Shown here: in pieces, positions 32,809-43,137 of the stretch | Position numbering within the stretch: the first letter of the stretch is position 1 | Layout of the letters: each line of letters starts with the position of its first letter | Position numbers and translations under genes: made by a program | Source of the DNA: Gautieria morchelliformis | Taxonomy: Eukaryota; Basidiomycota; Agaricomycetes; Gomphales; Gomphaceae | Direction: 5' to 3' | DNA: 64,000 nt | NCBI GenBank assembly: GCA_015179125.1 | Contig: WHVA01000247.1 | Location: 93,535-157,534, forward strand | The notes under the pieces: model-generated | The model's input: the letters and a program-made list of their open reading frames with translations, nothing else | What the model was told of the DNA's origin: nothing | Databases searched by the model: none

Positions 32809-33850
32809 TTGGTTGTAGTACCTTGCCATGTCGTCTTTGGCCTTTGCAAGGCAGACTTGGCTTCTGAAAGGGTTGAGTCCATGCGGTCTCGGAACTCATT
32901 GACTGTCTCCAGTCGGGACTCTGCCTGGCATGGCTTGAAGCCCATCCGCAGGTGTTGTCCGGAGTTGAGCATGAAGGGAGTCTTCTGTGTGGCAGAATGT
33001 ACATGGTTGTTGTATTGGAATTCTGCCAGTAGAAGTAGCTCCTCCCCATAATCCTGCCTCTCATTGATGAAGAGGTGGAGATATTGCTCTAGCTCCTGAT
33101 TGACCTGTTCCATCTGTCCATCGCCCTGTGGATGGTATTGTTAGCAACTCGAGGTTATGGCAGGGAAGGTTCGGTAGAGTTCTTAGAAAGCTAGAATCAA
33201 ATTCACTACATGATTTTCAGTCAACATGCTATGAAAATATAAGGAATACTACTCGCCTCTCTCAGTGAAATTATTGTCACTGAGAGAGGAGCACTATCCT
33301 GTCTCAGAAGGCATATACGTGCACCCAGCCCTTTAGCGCCCATGGGCTCGCGCGTCGAAGTCATTTCAAACTCCGCTGGGTGCAGCCGCCTGTGAAAATA
33401 GAAATAACAAAGTGAAATGGAGAGATAAGGAGTGACTGGAAAATTTCGAAAATAATCAGAAAAATAGATGCATGGTACAAGAACAATGTGAGAAAGGATT
33501 GAAACACCATACAATAAATCGAATATATTATGCTTGATTTTGGTGCAGGAGCATAAATGCACCCAACAGGTATGCTGTGGTGGCAGCCAGCTTTATTCCG
33601 AGCAGGCAGTAGAGCTCCTGTGTCAGTTCCACAACAAACTGCAGACCTCTGTCAGAAACGACTTGCGTTGGGAGCCCATGCAACTTCCAGACATGTGCAA
33701 GGAACAGGCGGGCCACTCCGAGATCGGAATGAAGTGGGACACCTGGCTTACCAAGTCCATGATGTTCATGATTGCATCGTAGCCGTGAGACTCCGGGAGT
33801 TCAACAATGAAGTTGACACTGATGGTGTCCCAGTGGGATTCTGGAATGTG
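32809..33850 (-). pseudogene. gypsy G2 integrase fragment (G1 family), split by a solo LTR
   Basis: Minus strand, from about 33850 to 33574 and then 33133 to 32809: HFIPM-like start, [20 protein letters not shown] (second Asp), the RQDYGEELLLLAEFQYNN block and TPFMLNSGQHLRMGF. It closely resembles G1 22540-23140. The catalytic-Glu region is the insertion site of the solo LTR (GGTAT duplicated). One deletion removes part of the region near 33720. Both ends are truncated. Confidence 0.88.
33139..33568 (-). mobile_element. solo copia-2-type LTR, TSD GGTAT
   Basis: 430 bp; minus strand TGTTGGGTGCATTTATGC to AGTTGCTAACA. Flanks are GGTAT at 33134-33138 and 33569-33573. The uninterrupted target (GATGGTATGCTGTGG) can be read in G1 at 22854-22868. 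It contains the 12-bp inverted repeat at 33257-33288. Confidence 0.95.
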
Positions 33851-33879
33851 GTGATGCCATTAGGAACTGTGTGCATCTG

Positions 33880-35146
33880 TTAGGTCCCGCGGCACGTGGG
33901 GCCACCTTCTTCTTTCCCATCGCTTTCATTGTCAGGTGGGAGTGCCTCTCCCTACGAGTGTAGGGAGAGTTCAAGGATGAGTCGTTATGTGACTCCTCCT
34001 CCTGGCTTCAATGAGCCAGGTCAGGCTTCGGTTCCAAGGTGATTCTGTTTACCCTCGGTTCCTTGCCTTTGCTTGGTGCTTCTTAGCATTGAATGATACC
34101 TTGCTGGTGGGGATGATATCATTCCCTACGCAGATTGTCCCTGGACTTGAGAAGTCCAAGGTGATGCTGAATCTCCTTAGGAATGGCATCCCCAAGATCA
34201 TGTCATAATATTTGATGTTGGCTATATCAAAATACTCGTCGTAAGTTTCACAACCAAATTTAATGGTTGTGTTCGTTCCATAGTTGATTGTGGAGTGACT
34301 GCCTATGCAGGCTAACTGCAGCGCAATCGGCTGGTCCAGGATGAATGTTTTCATCCCTGTGGCACATGTGAACTTGGGGGATAGTAGCACCCCTTTGCTC
34401 CCACTATCAAGCAGGCAGTGGGCCTTCACACTGTTTGTTTCCCAGTACCCAAAGAGGGTACGGTTTTTGTTTCGTGGCTGCATTGGGCCACGTCTGGTGC
34501 TTGCTTTGATGGTGATACACCAGTTAAGCCGCTTTGTCTGCTGTGGCCGACGTGCATGTGGCCATGACTTTTGTGGCAGTTTCGTCCTTCAGCACGATTC
34601 TGATCACACTGGATCTGTAGGCGGTCATGTGATCTTCCACCTCTTTGTCCCATTCATAGTATTGGGATGGTTCGGGTTCCCACTCATCAGCATGCGCGTC
34701 TCTGTTGTCCGGAAACTCATTGGGTTGTCATTGCCATGGATGAGGGTAAGCTGGGAGGAAATCACTTGGCTGAGGTTCTTCAGCTTTCAACCACTGCCGC
34801 ATGTCTACCTGGAAAAACCATGTCACCTCAGTGGCGTACCATGTGCTCTGACCTTATTCGTAATTCTGACAAGTGAACTGTAATAGGTACAAGCAGTATC
34901 TCATTTCTACTTGGACTAGCTTCTTCAAGTCCGCTAGGTCACTTGGATTTAGTGCATCTTGTGTGAAGTTGATGACAGCAAATATCTCATAACTGATAAT
35001 TTATCTAGGGCCTGTCCAAGTTACCATATGCTTGGGCTTTGCCTTAGGTGTGTCCGTACTGATGGCAGGGCTACTCATAGCTTGCACTTTTGGCAATCAC
35101 CCCATTGTCGTGAAGAACTTCAACTACCTTTCTGAAAATTACTGCA
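33880..35146 (-). pseudogene. gypsy gag-protease remnant of a third family
   Basis: The 144-codon minus frame 34483-34049 is a retropepsin-like domain: LLDSGSKG with the catalytic Asp at residue 26, then IALQLACIGSHSTINYG and MILGMPFLRR, the C-terminal signature of this fold. It is followed by GTICVGNDIIPT. Upstream (34990-34484), in broken frames, is gag-like sequence: WFFQVDMRQWLKAEEPQPSD, EWEPEPSQYYEWDKEVEDHM, ATADKAA. Downstream of the protease nothing of RT remains, and 33880 abuts the G2 fragment. The 35000-35146 part is unrecognised. Confidence 0.7.
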
Positions 35147-36305
35147 GGCTACCCTGTACACTACACTGCAATGTAACCTGTAAGCTACCCTGTATGCTAC
35201 CCCATATGCTACCCCCTATGCTACCCTGTGCACTACCCTGTGCACTACCCTGTATGCTAGCCAGTATGCTACCACGTGGGGTCTGCAGCATCAGACCCTC
35301 CCTAGCATCAACGAAGCTCAACCACTGGTCAGTCAAGCCAAATAGGTTGAGGAGTCTCGACCTGAGGGGTGACATGACCCTTTGACTCAGGGCACGAGGG
35401 CCTTCAGCCACATCCAGACATCCATGAATTTTAGTATGATAGGAATAGAATGAATAATCCAAGGCCTAAGAATGGAATGCAATGTGAGGCCTATAACGAG
35501 GGTCAAGTGTGGAGGATGTTGCGGAACCGAGTCGGAGGTGGTGCAGAAGCGGCGTAGTTGGTCAAGCGACGTGGTTGTAACAACGTGGTAGCGTACATGG
35601 TAGCATAGAGGATAGTGTATGTGGTAGCACAGCACAGGGTAGCACATAGGGTAGTGCATGGGGTAGTGTATGGTCAAGTGATGTGGTTGTTGGTCAAGTG
35701 ACATGGTTGTAAGAACGTGGTAGCATATGTGGTAGCGTATGTGGTAGTGTACCTGGTAGCGTACATGGTAGCGCACGTGGTAGCGGTGGTAGCGTACATG
35801 GTAGTGCACTTGGTAGCGGTGGTAGCGTATGTGGTAGTGTACGTGGTAGTGTACATGGTAGCGTACATGGTAGGGTACGTGGTAGTGTACGTGGTAGCAT
35901 ACCTGGTAGTGTATGTGGTAGTGTATGTGGTAGTGTACGTGGTAGCGGTGGTAGCATATGTGGTAGTGTACCTGGTAGTGTACGTGGTAGCACACATGGT
36001 AGCGTGCCTGGTAGTGTATGTGGTAGCGTACATGGTAGCATACGTGGTAGCGTACCTGGTAGGATACGTGGTAGTGTACGTGGTAGCATACTTGGTAGGG
36101 TACATGGTAGTGTACGTGGTAGCATACATGGTAGCGTACGTGGTAGCGTACATCGCAGCGTACGTGGTAGCACACGTGGTAGTGTACGTGGTAGTGCACA
36201 TGGTAGCGGTGGTAGCGTACCTGGTAGTGCACGTGGTAGCGGTGGTAGCGTACGTGGTAGCATATGTGGTAGCGTACCTGGTAGTGTACGTGGTAGCACA
36301 CACCC
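35147..36305. repeat. composite minisatellite block, right (inverted) copy
   Basis: Reverse-strand counterpart of 18004-19259: type-2 array (35147-35276), spacer (35277-35583), short type-2 array (about 35584-35680), the 40-bp phrase, and type-1 array (35714-36305). Left neighbour is gypsy gag, right neighbour the Zn2Cys6 pseudogene, so the flanks of the two blocks differ. Confidence 0.9.
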
Positions 36306-37257
36306 TGAAGCAAATGGTTGCTCCATTCAAGTTGCTCGCTCTGCCGAGTCAACAGACCCCTCACCATCCGGGAGACCTCCGCTCCCGAAAGCCATCGGGC
36401 GTTAAGCCTTAATATCGGCCCCTGATGGGCCCGCACGGATGTCCACCTTCGGAATGGTTCCCAACAGTTTGACTGGTGACACCTTGGCCTTCTTCAGCCC
36501 CGGTCCCTCGGTCACGTCCTCATCCTTCCGCTTCCGCTTCCCATCCAGGAAGCTGCACCGGACCTTCCGGTCCACGCACTGCTGACACATGGTCTTTTTT
36601 CCCCGTAGGCACCGGGTCTGGCGATGCCTGCATGCGTCACAAGGTTCACGCTAAAAAACATAAGTCAAAAAATAACAGAACCACCCCAACCCAAGGACTC
36701 ACCTCTTCATCAGACTCGTCTGATTCCTCGGTCATTTTCCGTTTCCGAGAGCCCGAGGCTTTCGGCTTTCCCTTGGCCGCATTCCTCTCGGCTGCGTGCT
36801 TCATAGCAAGAATCCGCGCTTGCACGGTGGCTGAATCCAATGTGAACGGCTCGGGCGACGGAATGTGGATATTCTGATCCACATCGGCTTGTCAAATTGT
36901 TTCAGCTACCAACATTTCGATCAGTCGCTGGCGCTCACGTTCGAAAACTGGCCCTTTTGGTTTCTGAGCCTCATCGGCTTTCGCCTTCAAAACCTGCCTC
37001 TCTTCCTCCCGAGCCTCCTCGGCTTTTCATGCCGCTTTGGCAATCCGCGCAGCTTCAGCCTGTGCCTTCCATTCCGCTTTGGCATTTTCAGCACCCTCCC
37101 ACCATTTCTTCTCTACTGCAGCCTTGCACTCCAGCGCAAGTTTCCACTTGTCCTGCAACTCCCTCATCCACCCTGCCGCTTCGCACTCAGCCCGCCGAGC
37201 TCCGCATCGACTTCATCCACCTTGTCGACCTCGATAGGGATTTCATGTGTCTCTGAC
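36306..37257 (-). pseudogene. coiled-coil / Zn2Cys6-type protein, broken
   Basis: Minus strand from ATG 37257: MSETHEIPIEVDKVDEVDAE, a frameshift, then a Lys/Glu/Ala-rich coiled coil with an internal stop near 37030. DQNIHIPSPEPFTLDSATVQ follows (36880 on) and a basic SRKRKMTEESDESDEE stretch. A 52-bp intron (36702-36651, GTGAGT...TTTTAG) separates it from C-x2-C-x6-C-x7-C-x2-C-x6-C (CDACRHRQTRC ... CQQCVDRKVRC), the spacing of a fungal binuclear zinc cluster. A stop lies at 36402. The cluster normally binds DNA. Whether this was a host regulator or an element-encoded protein is undecided; the adjacent LTR favours the second. Confidence 0.65.
36651..36702 (-). other. intron in the Zn2Cys6 pseudogene
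   Basis: 52 bp, GTGAGTCC...TTTTTTAG on the minus strand. Removing it joins DEE to REPCDACRH. Confidence 0.75.
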
Positions 37258-37393
37258 ATTGATCCGTGAAATTGATGATGATGGGAGAAGACAAGAAGCA
37301 GAATGTGAAACAAAGCTTATGTAACTACCCCGACTCGGCGATTTCCAGGATCTCGCTGATGGCCTCATGGGTTCGGCCATAAGGGGGAGGTAC

Positions 37394-37843
37394 TGTTACG
37401 ACCCGTTCCCGGATCCGGACCGAAGCTCGGCTTCGGCTCTCATTTGGGAACCTCGGGTATATCTCAGCTTCCTTTGGGTTTCCCTTTGCACTTCCCATCA
37501 TCCCTGATTCCCTTATTAACTAGTTCCCCATTTGTCTGCCCCTTGTTTCCCCTGACCGTTGATCCGATCATGTTCTCTTCGCGACCCTGCATGCTACTTT
37601 ACTATATAGACCTCCAGTCCATGTACAGTAGCTCCTCAGTTCAGATATCAAATTAGCTTATCGTACTTAAGACCCTTTGCTTGCTATCGAAACCCGTATC
37701 TCGGCTTATTACCGAGACCGATCCCGAAATTAGGGCGGAGCATAGAGTGGGCGCAACCCAAGAGGTTGAAGCCAAGCCTTCTGTCCCGAAACCCAAGTTT
37801 CGGCCTAGTATAGCCGAACTGCGGTACGAACACAACCTTAACA
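37394..37843 (+). repeat. LTR, TGTTACGACC...CCTTAACA
   Basis: 450 bp with TATA-like TACTATATAGA (about 37600). It is preceded by a polypurine-like AAGGGGGAGGTAC (37381-37393), which suggests a plus-strand element whose 3' LTR this is. Its right end abuts the minisatellite directly. Related sequence: 41716-41845, 43138-43730 and, inverted, 43731-43800. Confidence 0.7.
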
Positions 37844-39189
37844 GGTAGCCTACAGGGTAGCTCATGGGGTAGCGTACCGTGTAGCTGACAGGGTAGTGTA
37901 TGGGGTAGCGCACATGGTAGCGTACAGGGTAGCGTATGGGGCAGCGTGGTAGTGTATGGGGTAGCCCACAGGGTACATTATAGGGTAGTATACAGGGTAG
38001 CTCACAGGATAGCGTACCGCATAGGGGGTAGTGTAAAGGGTAGTGCACAGGGTGGCACACAGGGTTGTGTATGGGGTAGTGCACATGGTAGCGTACGGGG
38101 TAGCGTACGGGGTAGCATATGGGGTGGTGTACCAGGTAGTGTACAGGGTAGCATATGGGTAGTGTATAGGCTAGCATACAAGGTAGCCCACAGGGTAGTC
38201 TCTGGTAGCGTACAGGGTAGCGTATGGGGTAGCATGGTAGTGTATGGGGTAGCCCACAGGGTACATTATAAGGTAGCGTACAGGGCAGCTCACAGGATAG
38301 CATACCGCATGGGGGTAACGTAAAGGGTAGTGCACAGGGTGGCACACAGGGTAGTGTATGGGGTAGTGCACATGGTAGCGTACAGGGTAGCGCATAGGGT
38401 AGCATACAGGGTAGCATACAGGGTAGCGTACGGGGTAGCATATGGGGTGGTGTACCAGGTAGTGTACAGGGTAGCATATGGGGTAGTGTATGGGGTAGCA
38501 TACAAGGTAGCCCACAGGGTAGTGTCTGGTAGCACACATGTTAGCATACAGGGTGGCATACAGGGTAGTGCATGAGGTAGCCCACAGGGTACATTATAGG
38601 GTAGCGTACAGGGTAGCTCATGGGGTAGTGTACCACATAGCCAACAGGGTAGTGTATGGGGTAGCGCACATGCTAGCGTACAGGGTAGCGTATGGGGTAG
38701 CATGGTAGTGTATGGGGTAGCCCACAGGGTACATTATAGGGTAGTATACAGGGTAGCTCACAGGATAGCGTACCGCATAGGGGGTAGTGTAAAGGGTAGT
38801 GCACAGGGTGGCACACAGGGTTGTGTATGGGGTAGTGCACATGGTAGTGCACTGGGTAGCACACAGGGTGGCATACTGGCCAGCATACAGGGTTGTGCAC
38901 AGGATAGTTCACAGGGTACTGCACCACGTGGTAGACATGGTAGTGTATGGGGTAGCACACAGAATATGTTATAGGGTAGCATACAGAGTAGCTCACAGCG
39001 TAGCGTACCCCATAGCAGTGTATGGTGTAGCAAACAAGGTAGTGTACAGGGTAGCATATGGGGTAGCCCACAGGGTACCTTACAGGGTTGCGTACAGGGT
39101 TGCTTACAGGATAGCATACAGGGTAGGGCACAGGGTAGTGTACTGGTTAACATACAGGGTAGCATCCATGGTATTGTACTGGGTGGTGC
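37844..39189. repeat. 12-bp minisatellite, type 2
   Basis: About 110 dodecamers with a larger repeat superimposed: blocks of some 400 bp beginning GGTAGCCCACAGGGTACATT recur near 37960, 38250, 38578 and 38715. It ends at the start of LTR-like copy C. Confidence 0.93.
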
Positions 39190-39870
39190 AAAGCACCGAG
39201 GAGGTGCGGGCACCAAACACCGCAGTGGAGTACAGACTGCACAGGAGCATCGGACGTTGCAGAATGACGACAGAACACCATTCCAAGCACATATGCTCAA
39301 TCAGCTGCCCCATACAGAGACAGTGGCCCAATCACCAAGAGTAGCATTTACGCTACGCAAGAGAAACTTAATTTATATTTTCTATTGAGCTCCATAACAT
39401 GACCAGCTGATTACTATCTTGACACCATGTAGACAGGAACTTTGTATAGTAGGTACAAGACGCTATTCCAAAGCCTAACACCCCTGTCATTATCCCCATC
39501 TTTATGGGTACACATAGTCACCCCTTTAGTTACACATAGTTTTTCGACCCATTTACCCCTTATCCTGAACACTGGTAGTTAACACTATTATAGTATAAGT
39601 AGCTACCACAAATGCACGAACCGATTATCCAGAATTTACTGTTTCACCCCCTGAAGTATCTGTAGTTTTGTTTGATAGCTACAGAACTTAAATCTCAATA
39701 TTTTTCTCCAATTCTTCATTGGGAGTCTACTATTATTGTCTACTCTAATCTATCTCCAAAGCGAAGCCTTTTGAGACAGCTGTCCTCTAGATCGAGACCA
39801 TTTCTCCATTGATGCGGTCACGTGACCACCATCCATCAGTGCCGGACGCGCCTCGGAGAGCTTAGTCAGC
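39190..39870 (+). repeat. LTR-like repeat, copy C
   Basis: Begins near CACCGAGGAGGTGCGGGCAC and runs to CTTAGTCAGCACA, with TATA-like TAGTATAAGTAGCTAC and palindrome GGTCACGTGACC (39816-39827). Alike to copy B over its whole length. Confidence 0.75.
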
Positions 39871-39969
39871 ACATAGCGAAAGGGCAGATATAGCGGTCCC
39901 AGCCGCTTGGGGGCAGTCTGGGTAGCCAAGGTGTAATTAGCTGAGCCAAGAAACCCCCTAATAACGAAA

Positions 39970-40525
39970 GCTTGATATTTTTCAAGGATATTTTTCACAA
40001 AGAAACCCTTAAAAAACCCTTAAAAAACCTTGAAAAAAACTTTCAATTTCTTTACAATTTTCTGACATTTATTTTTACAATATTTTCCCGATTTTCTTGC
40101 TCAAAAAATTCTAAAAAAACCGTAAATTTCATTAGAATTTTTACCTTTGGAAAACCTCAGTTTCTCAAGGATTTTCATACCAAAAAAAACCCTAATAAAA
40201 ACTTTAAATTTTTCCCAAGTTTTTGGCTATTCTTATTACAATATTTTCAAGATTTTTTATCCCAAAAAATCTTGAAATAAATCAAAATTTTTCACAGAGT
40301 TTCTTGATTCATAAAAGTCTCAAGAAACTTTGAATTTTTTTGTGTTTTTTTTAAAGTTTTTTGAACTTTTTTTTTACAGTTTTATGACACTTTTTTGGGA
40401 TTGAGAAATTCTTAAAAAAACTCCAGATTTTTTTAAAGTTTTTTTTATATAAAAAGCACTCAAAAATTTTGGAAAATCTTCAAAGTTTTTTCACTGTTTT
40501 TTGGACCAAAAAACCTTACTATGCC
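39970..40525. repeat. AT-rich degenerate tandem repeat
   Basis: Roughly four copies of a unit of about 125 bp. Each has TTTTCAAGGATTTT-like, CTTGAAAAA-like and CAATATTTTC-like phrases separated by A or T runs. The 102-codon open frame 39972-40280 is a by-product and itself shows the repeat (FLTFIFTIFSRF / FWLFLLQYFQDF). Confidence 0.65.
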
Positions 40526-41139
40526 TCCAGTGTATACAAGGTGTATACACTTCTACGCAATATATGCGCCTATGAAGTATCGAATGCTTTGAAGGAGGTG
40601 AGTTCTAATTGACTAAGGTTCTTCAATGTACAGGCTGAGCTATTTATCTAGGAGATACGAGTCTATGGAGGTACATGTCCCAGATCGCGTATGAACAAAC
40701 ATATGACCTGTGATCCAGAAGATGATGTACCGACTACTGATCTATCTACTGATGCATCAGTCAGACAAACACATGGAAGGGGGGATTGATATCAGAAGAG
40801 AAATGGGATGATATGGAATGTGGAGTTTAAGAGGAAAGGAAAATGTCCGAGTAGATTGGACTAGCCAGCGTACTACTCCTTGGATCAGAGCCACTCGGGT
40901 TCAAATATTCTCTCCCAGCCTCATGTGTGTCCGTACCTTGTCCAGCGTATAGACAATTCCGAGATGTATGTATGGACTTGTGTGGGAATCATCGAGGGTC
41001 TGTGGGTTTGAGTGGATGGTCATGTGTGATCAAGGATGCAGGTGGTGCAGTGTAATGGAAATGTCTTGTCAGAGCTTTATGGGATAAAGTGTGGGAAAGA
41101 AATAATGTTTTTTATAACAATCAGGAGGTGGCAAAGTGC
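40526..41139. other. no feature recognised
   Basis: No convincing frame, repeat or RNA gene seen. Confidence 0.5.
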
Positions 41140-41706
41140 ACAAGGTAGATGTATGATAATTGAACTAGAGAATATACATGTGAATGCAAGCTACTTATAC
41201 CAGAGAGGCGCAAGGTGGCAGTGAATAGAAGAGGGGTGGTGATGGGTGTAGAATGACACAGGAGGCATGGGGCTGGGATACATAATAGACAAGACACATA
41301 TACAATACAAATAACTGTTTGATATGAACATGAAATGGTGGGGTAGTGCTAGCAAAGAGCAAATTGGGATAGCATGCCTTGGGACCTGCATGTCTCCTAT
41401 AACCCATGCTGTCTCTTGGCCCAAGGACTTGACCCTGCATCAAAGGTGGGTGGGGTGTTGTGTGAATAATTCCCAACCGTACAAGCACCAGTGTGGGTCA
41501 AGAGGTGACAGATGATGGGGATAGTGGTGTATCATGGCATTGGTCAGGGGTGATTGGTCATGGCTGATGGAAGGAGTGATGGCAAATGGTACGAATGGAG
41601 AAGGTGCTCAACAAACACATTGAATGGTGAATGAGCCAAATGGACATGTTGCTAGGTGATGGGTTGAATGGAGGCGGATTGGGACATAATAAACGAGCCA
41701 TGATAG
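41140..41706 (+). repeat. TGTCA-family repeat, diverged partial copy
   Basis: Shares TATGATAATTGAAC.....GAATATACATG and CTTGGGACCTGCAT-like phrases, in the same order, with 4620-5020. It ends in AATAAACGAGCCATGATA, matching the element's terminal AATAAACCGGTCATGACA. Confidence 0.6.
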
Positions 41707-41715
41707 GGGGTTGGT

Positions 41716-41845
41716 GTTAAGACCCGTTCCCAAGTCCAGTCTCGAGGCCTCAGCCTCAGCACTTGCTTGGGAACCTGAGGGTTCCTTCAGGTTTCCTCGG
41801 CTTTCCCTTTCACCCCTGATTTCTGTTCTTAATTAGTTCCATAGG
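41716..41845 (+). repeat. LTR fragment related to 37394-37843
   Basis: TGTTAAGACCCGTTCCCAAG..., then GGGAACCT and TTCTTAATTAGTTCC, parallel to the first 130 bp of the 37394 LTR. Confidence 0.65.
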
Positions 41846-42812
41846 CAGATGGTTGAAACTTTTTATTACGTGTAGCTTCACCCATTTTATTCTCAGATTG
41901 TAGAACAGAAGAGGGTGAGAGTATATAACAATTTTATTGTTGGGATATAGATAATCCTTCTTTTGTCCCCCCCAGCAGCTCTGCCAATGAGAATCCATCT
42001 TCTTATTTTTTCTATCAACTTTTAATATAGACTATATCATTATAACTATTCATACTAATACTCCCTACTCATATCTATTACAAATATCTTGATAAGAGTT
42101 GCTTGGGGTGAGGTCGAAGGTCGGTTGCTTTGTATGATAGGAATAGAATGAATAGTCCAAGGCCTAAGAATGAAATGCAAGGTGAGGCCTATAACTTGAG
42201 GCCTAGACATATAAAGTGACAAAAACCCAAAGATAATCCTAGGTGGCTTATAACTCAAAGAAGGCCTTGAATGAAGAACTGTTTTATTGTGTGTAAAGTC
42301 CAGCTATTTAGGCTGTGAGATACAGGGGTTGTAGATAGGGTTATGGATAGTGCAAAGTGATGCTGCTGATAGTTTGGACTTATAAATAGAGATATGATGT
42401 CACTAATGATGCTGTATGGCATAATACTTCAGGCATGGCTAAATAGATGATGGTGATAATAGGAGTATGTGGTCCTAGCTTGTGAAATGATAGATAGGAA
42501 AATAGTTCATGATGAAAGGGAGTAAGATGATGAATGTCCTGACCGGGAAATGTCCTTCTGCCATATAATAACATATCTATCCAAGTACTATCACTTCATA
42601 TTGTAGTCTAATACTCTCTCATTATAACTATTCATACTAATACTCCTACTCATTTCTGTTATCTATCCAAGTATCTATTACTTTATATTGTAGTCTAATA
42701 CTCTCGCATATGTATACATATCTCCGAGATGTTTAAAAATATACAAAATCTTCTAATAACATCTATTATTCTCCCTATAAATATTACTATATTCCTATAT
42801 GTTGTTATGAAT
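41846..42812 (+). repeat. AT-rich repeat related to 31455-32554, interrupted
   Basis: 41846-42085 and 42585-42812 match the second half of the 1.1-kb element at 31860-32400 (TTTTTATTACGTGTAGCTTCA, TTTTAATATAGACTATATC). The intervening 42086-42584 holds the dispersed spacer phrase (42136-42195) and unrecognised sequence. Confidence 0.65.
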
Positions 42813-42985
42813 ACCAGACCATCTCATAGCTCCAGCATAAATATCCAGCACATATATTGAACACAAGTTATAGTCAGCCAAATAGCATGTACCAGCAAGT
42901 TCAATGGTCTTGTCCATGGCCCTGTCTCAAAATATTCAAACAAATCTTTCAAAGTGTGAAGCGATGAAGCTTGTAGGACATATGT

Positions 42986-43137
42986 GTCATGATCCATTTA
43001 TTTTGGCATAATCCACCTCCATCCAACCCATCTGCCTTCAACATCCTTGTTTGCTTCATTCACTGATTGGGGTTATTTGCCAAGTTCCCTCACCCTTTTG
43101 CATTGTCCACCTTTGTTCTCCATCAGCCATGACCAAC
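42986..43137 (-). repeat. TGTCA-family repeat, 3' end fragment
   Basis: Plus strand TGTCATGATCCATTTATTTT to CATGACCAAC. It is the reverse of 41545-41706. Confidence 0.55.

Noticed and set aside
34049-34483. Host aspartic protease gene
   Set aside because: Short single-domain retropepsin with gag-like sequence directly upstream; better explained as a gypsy remnant.
18003-39189. Possible CRISPR array
   Set aside because: Units are 12 bp without unique spacers, and the genome is eukaryotic.
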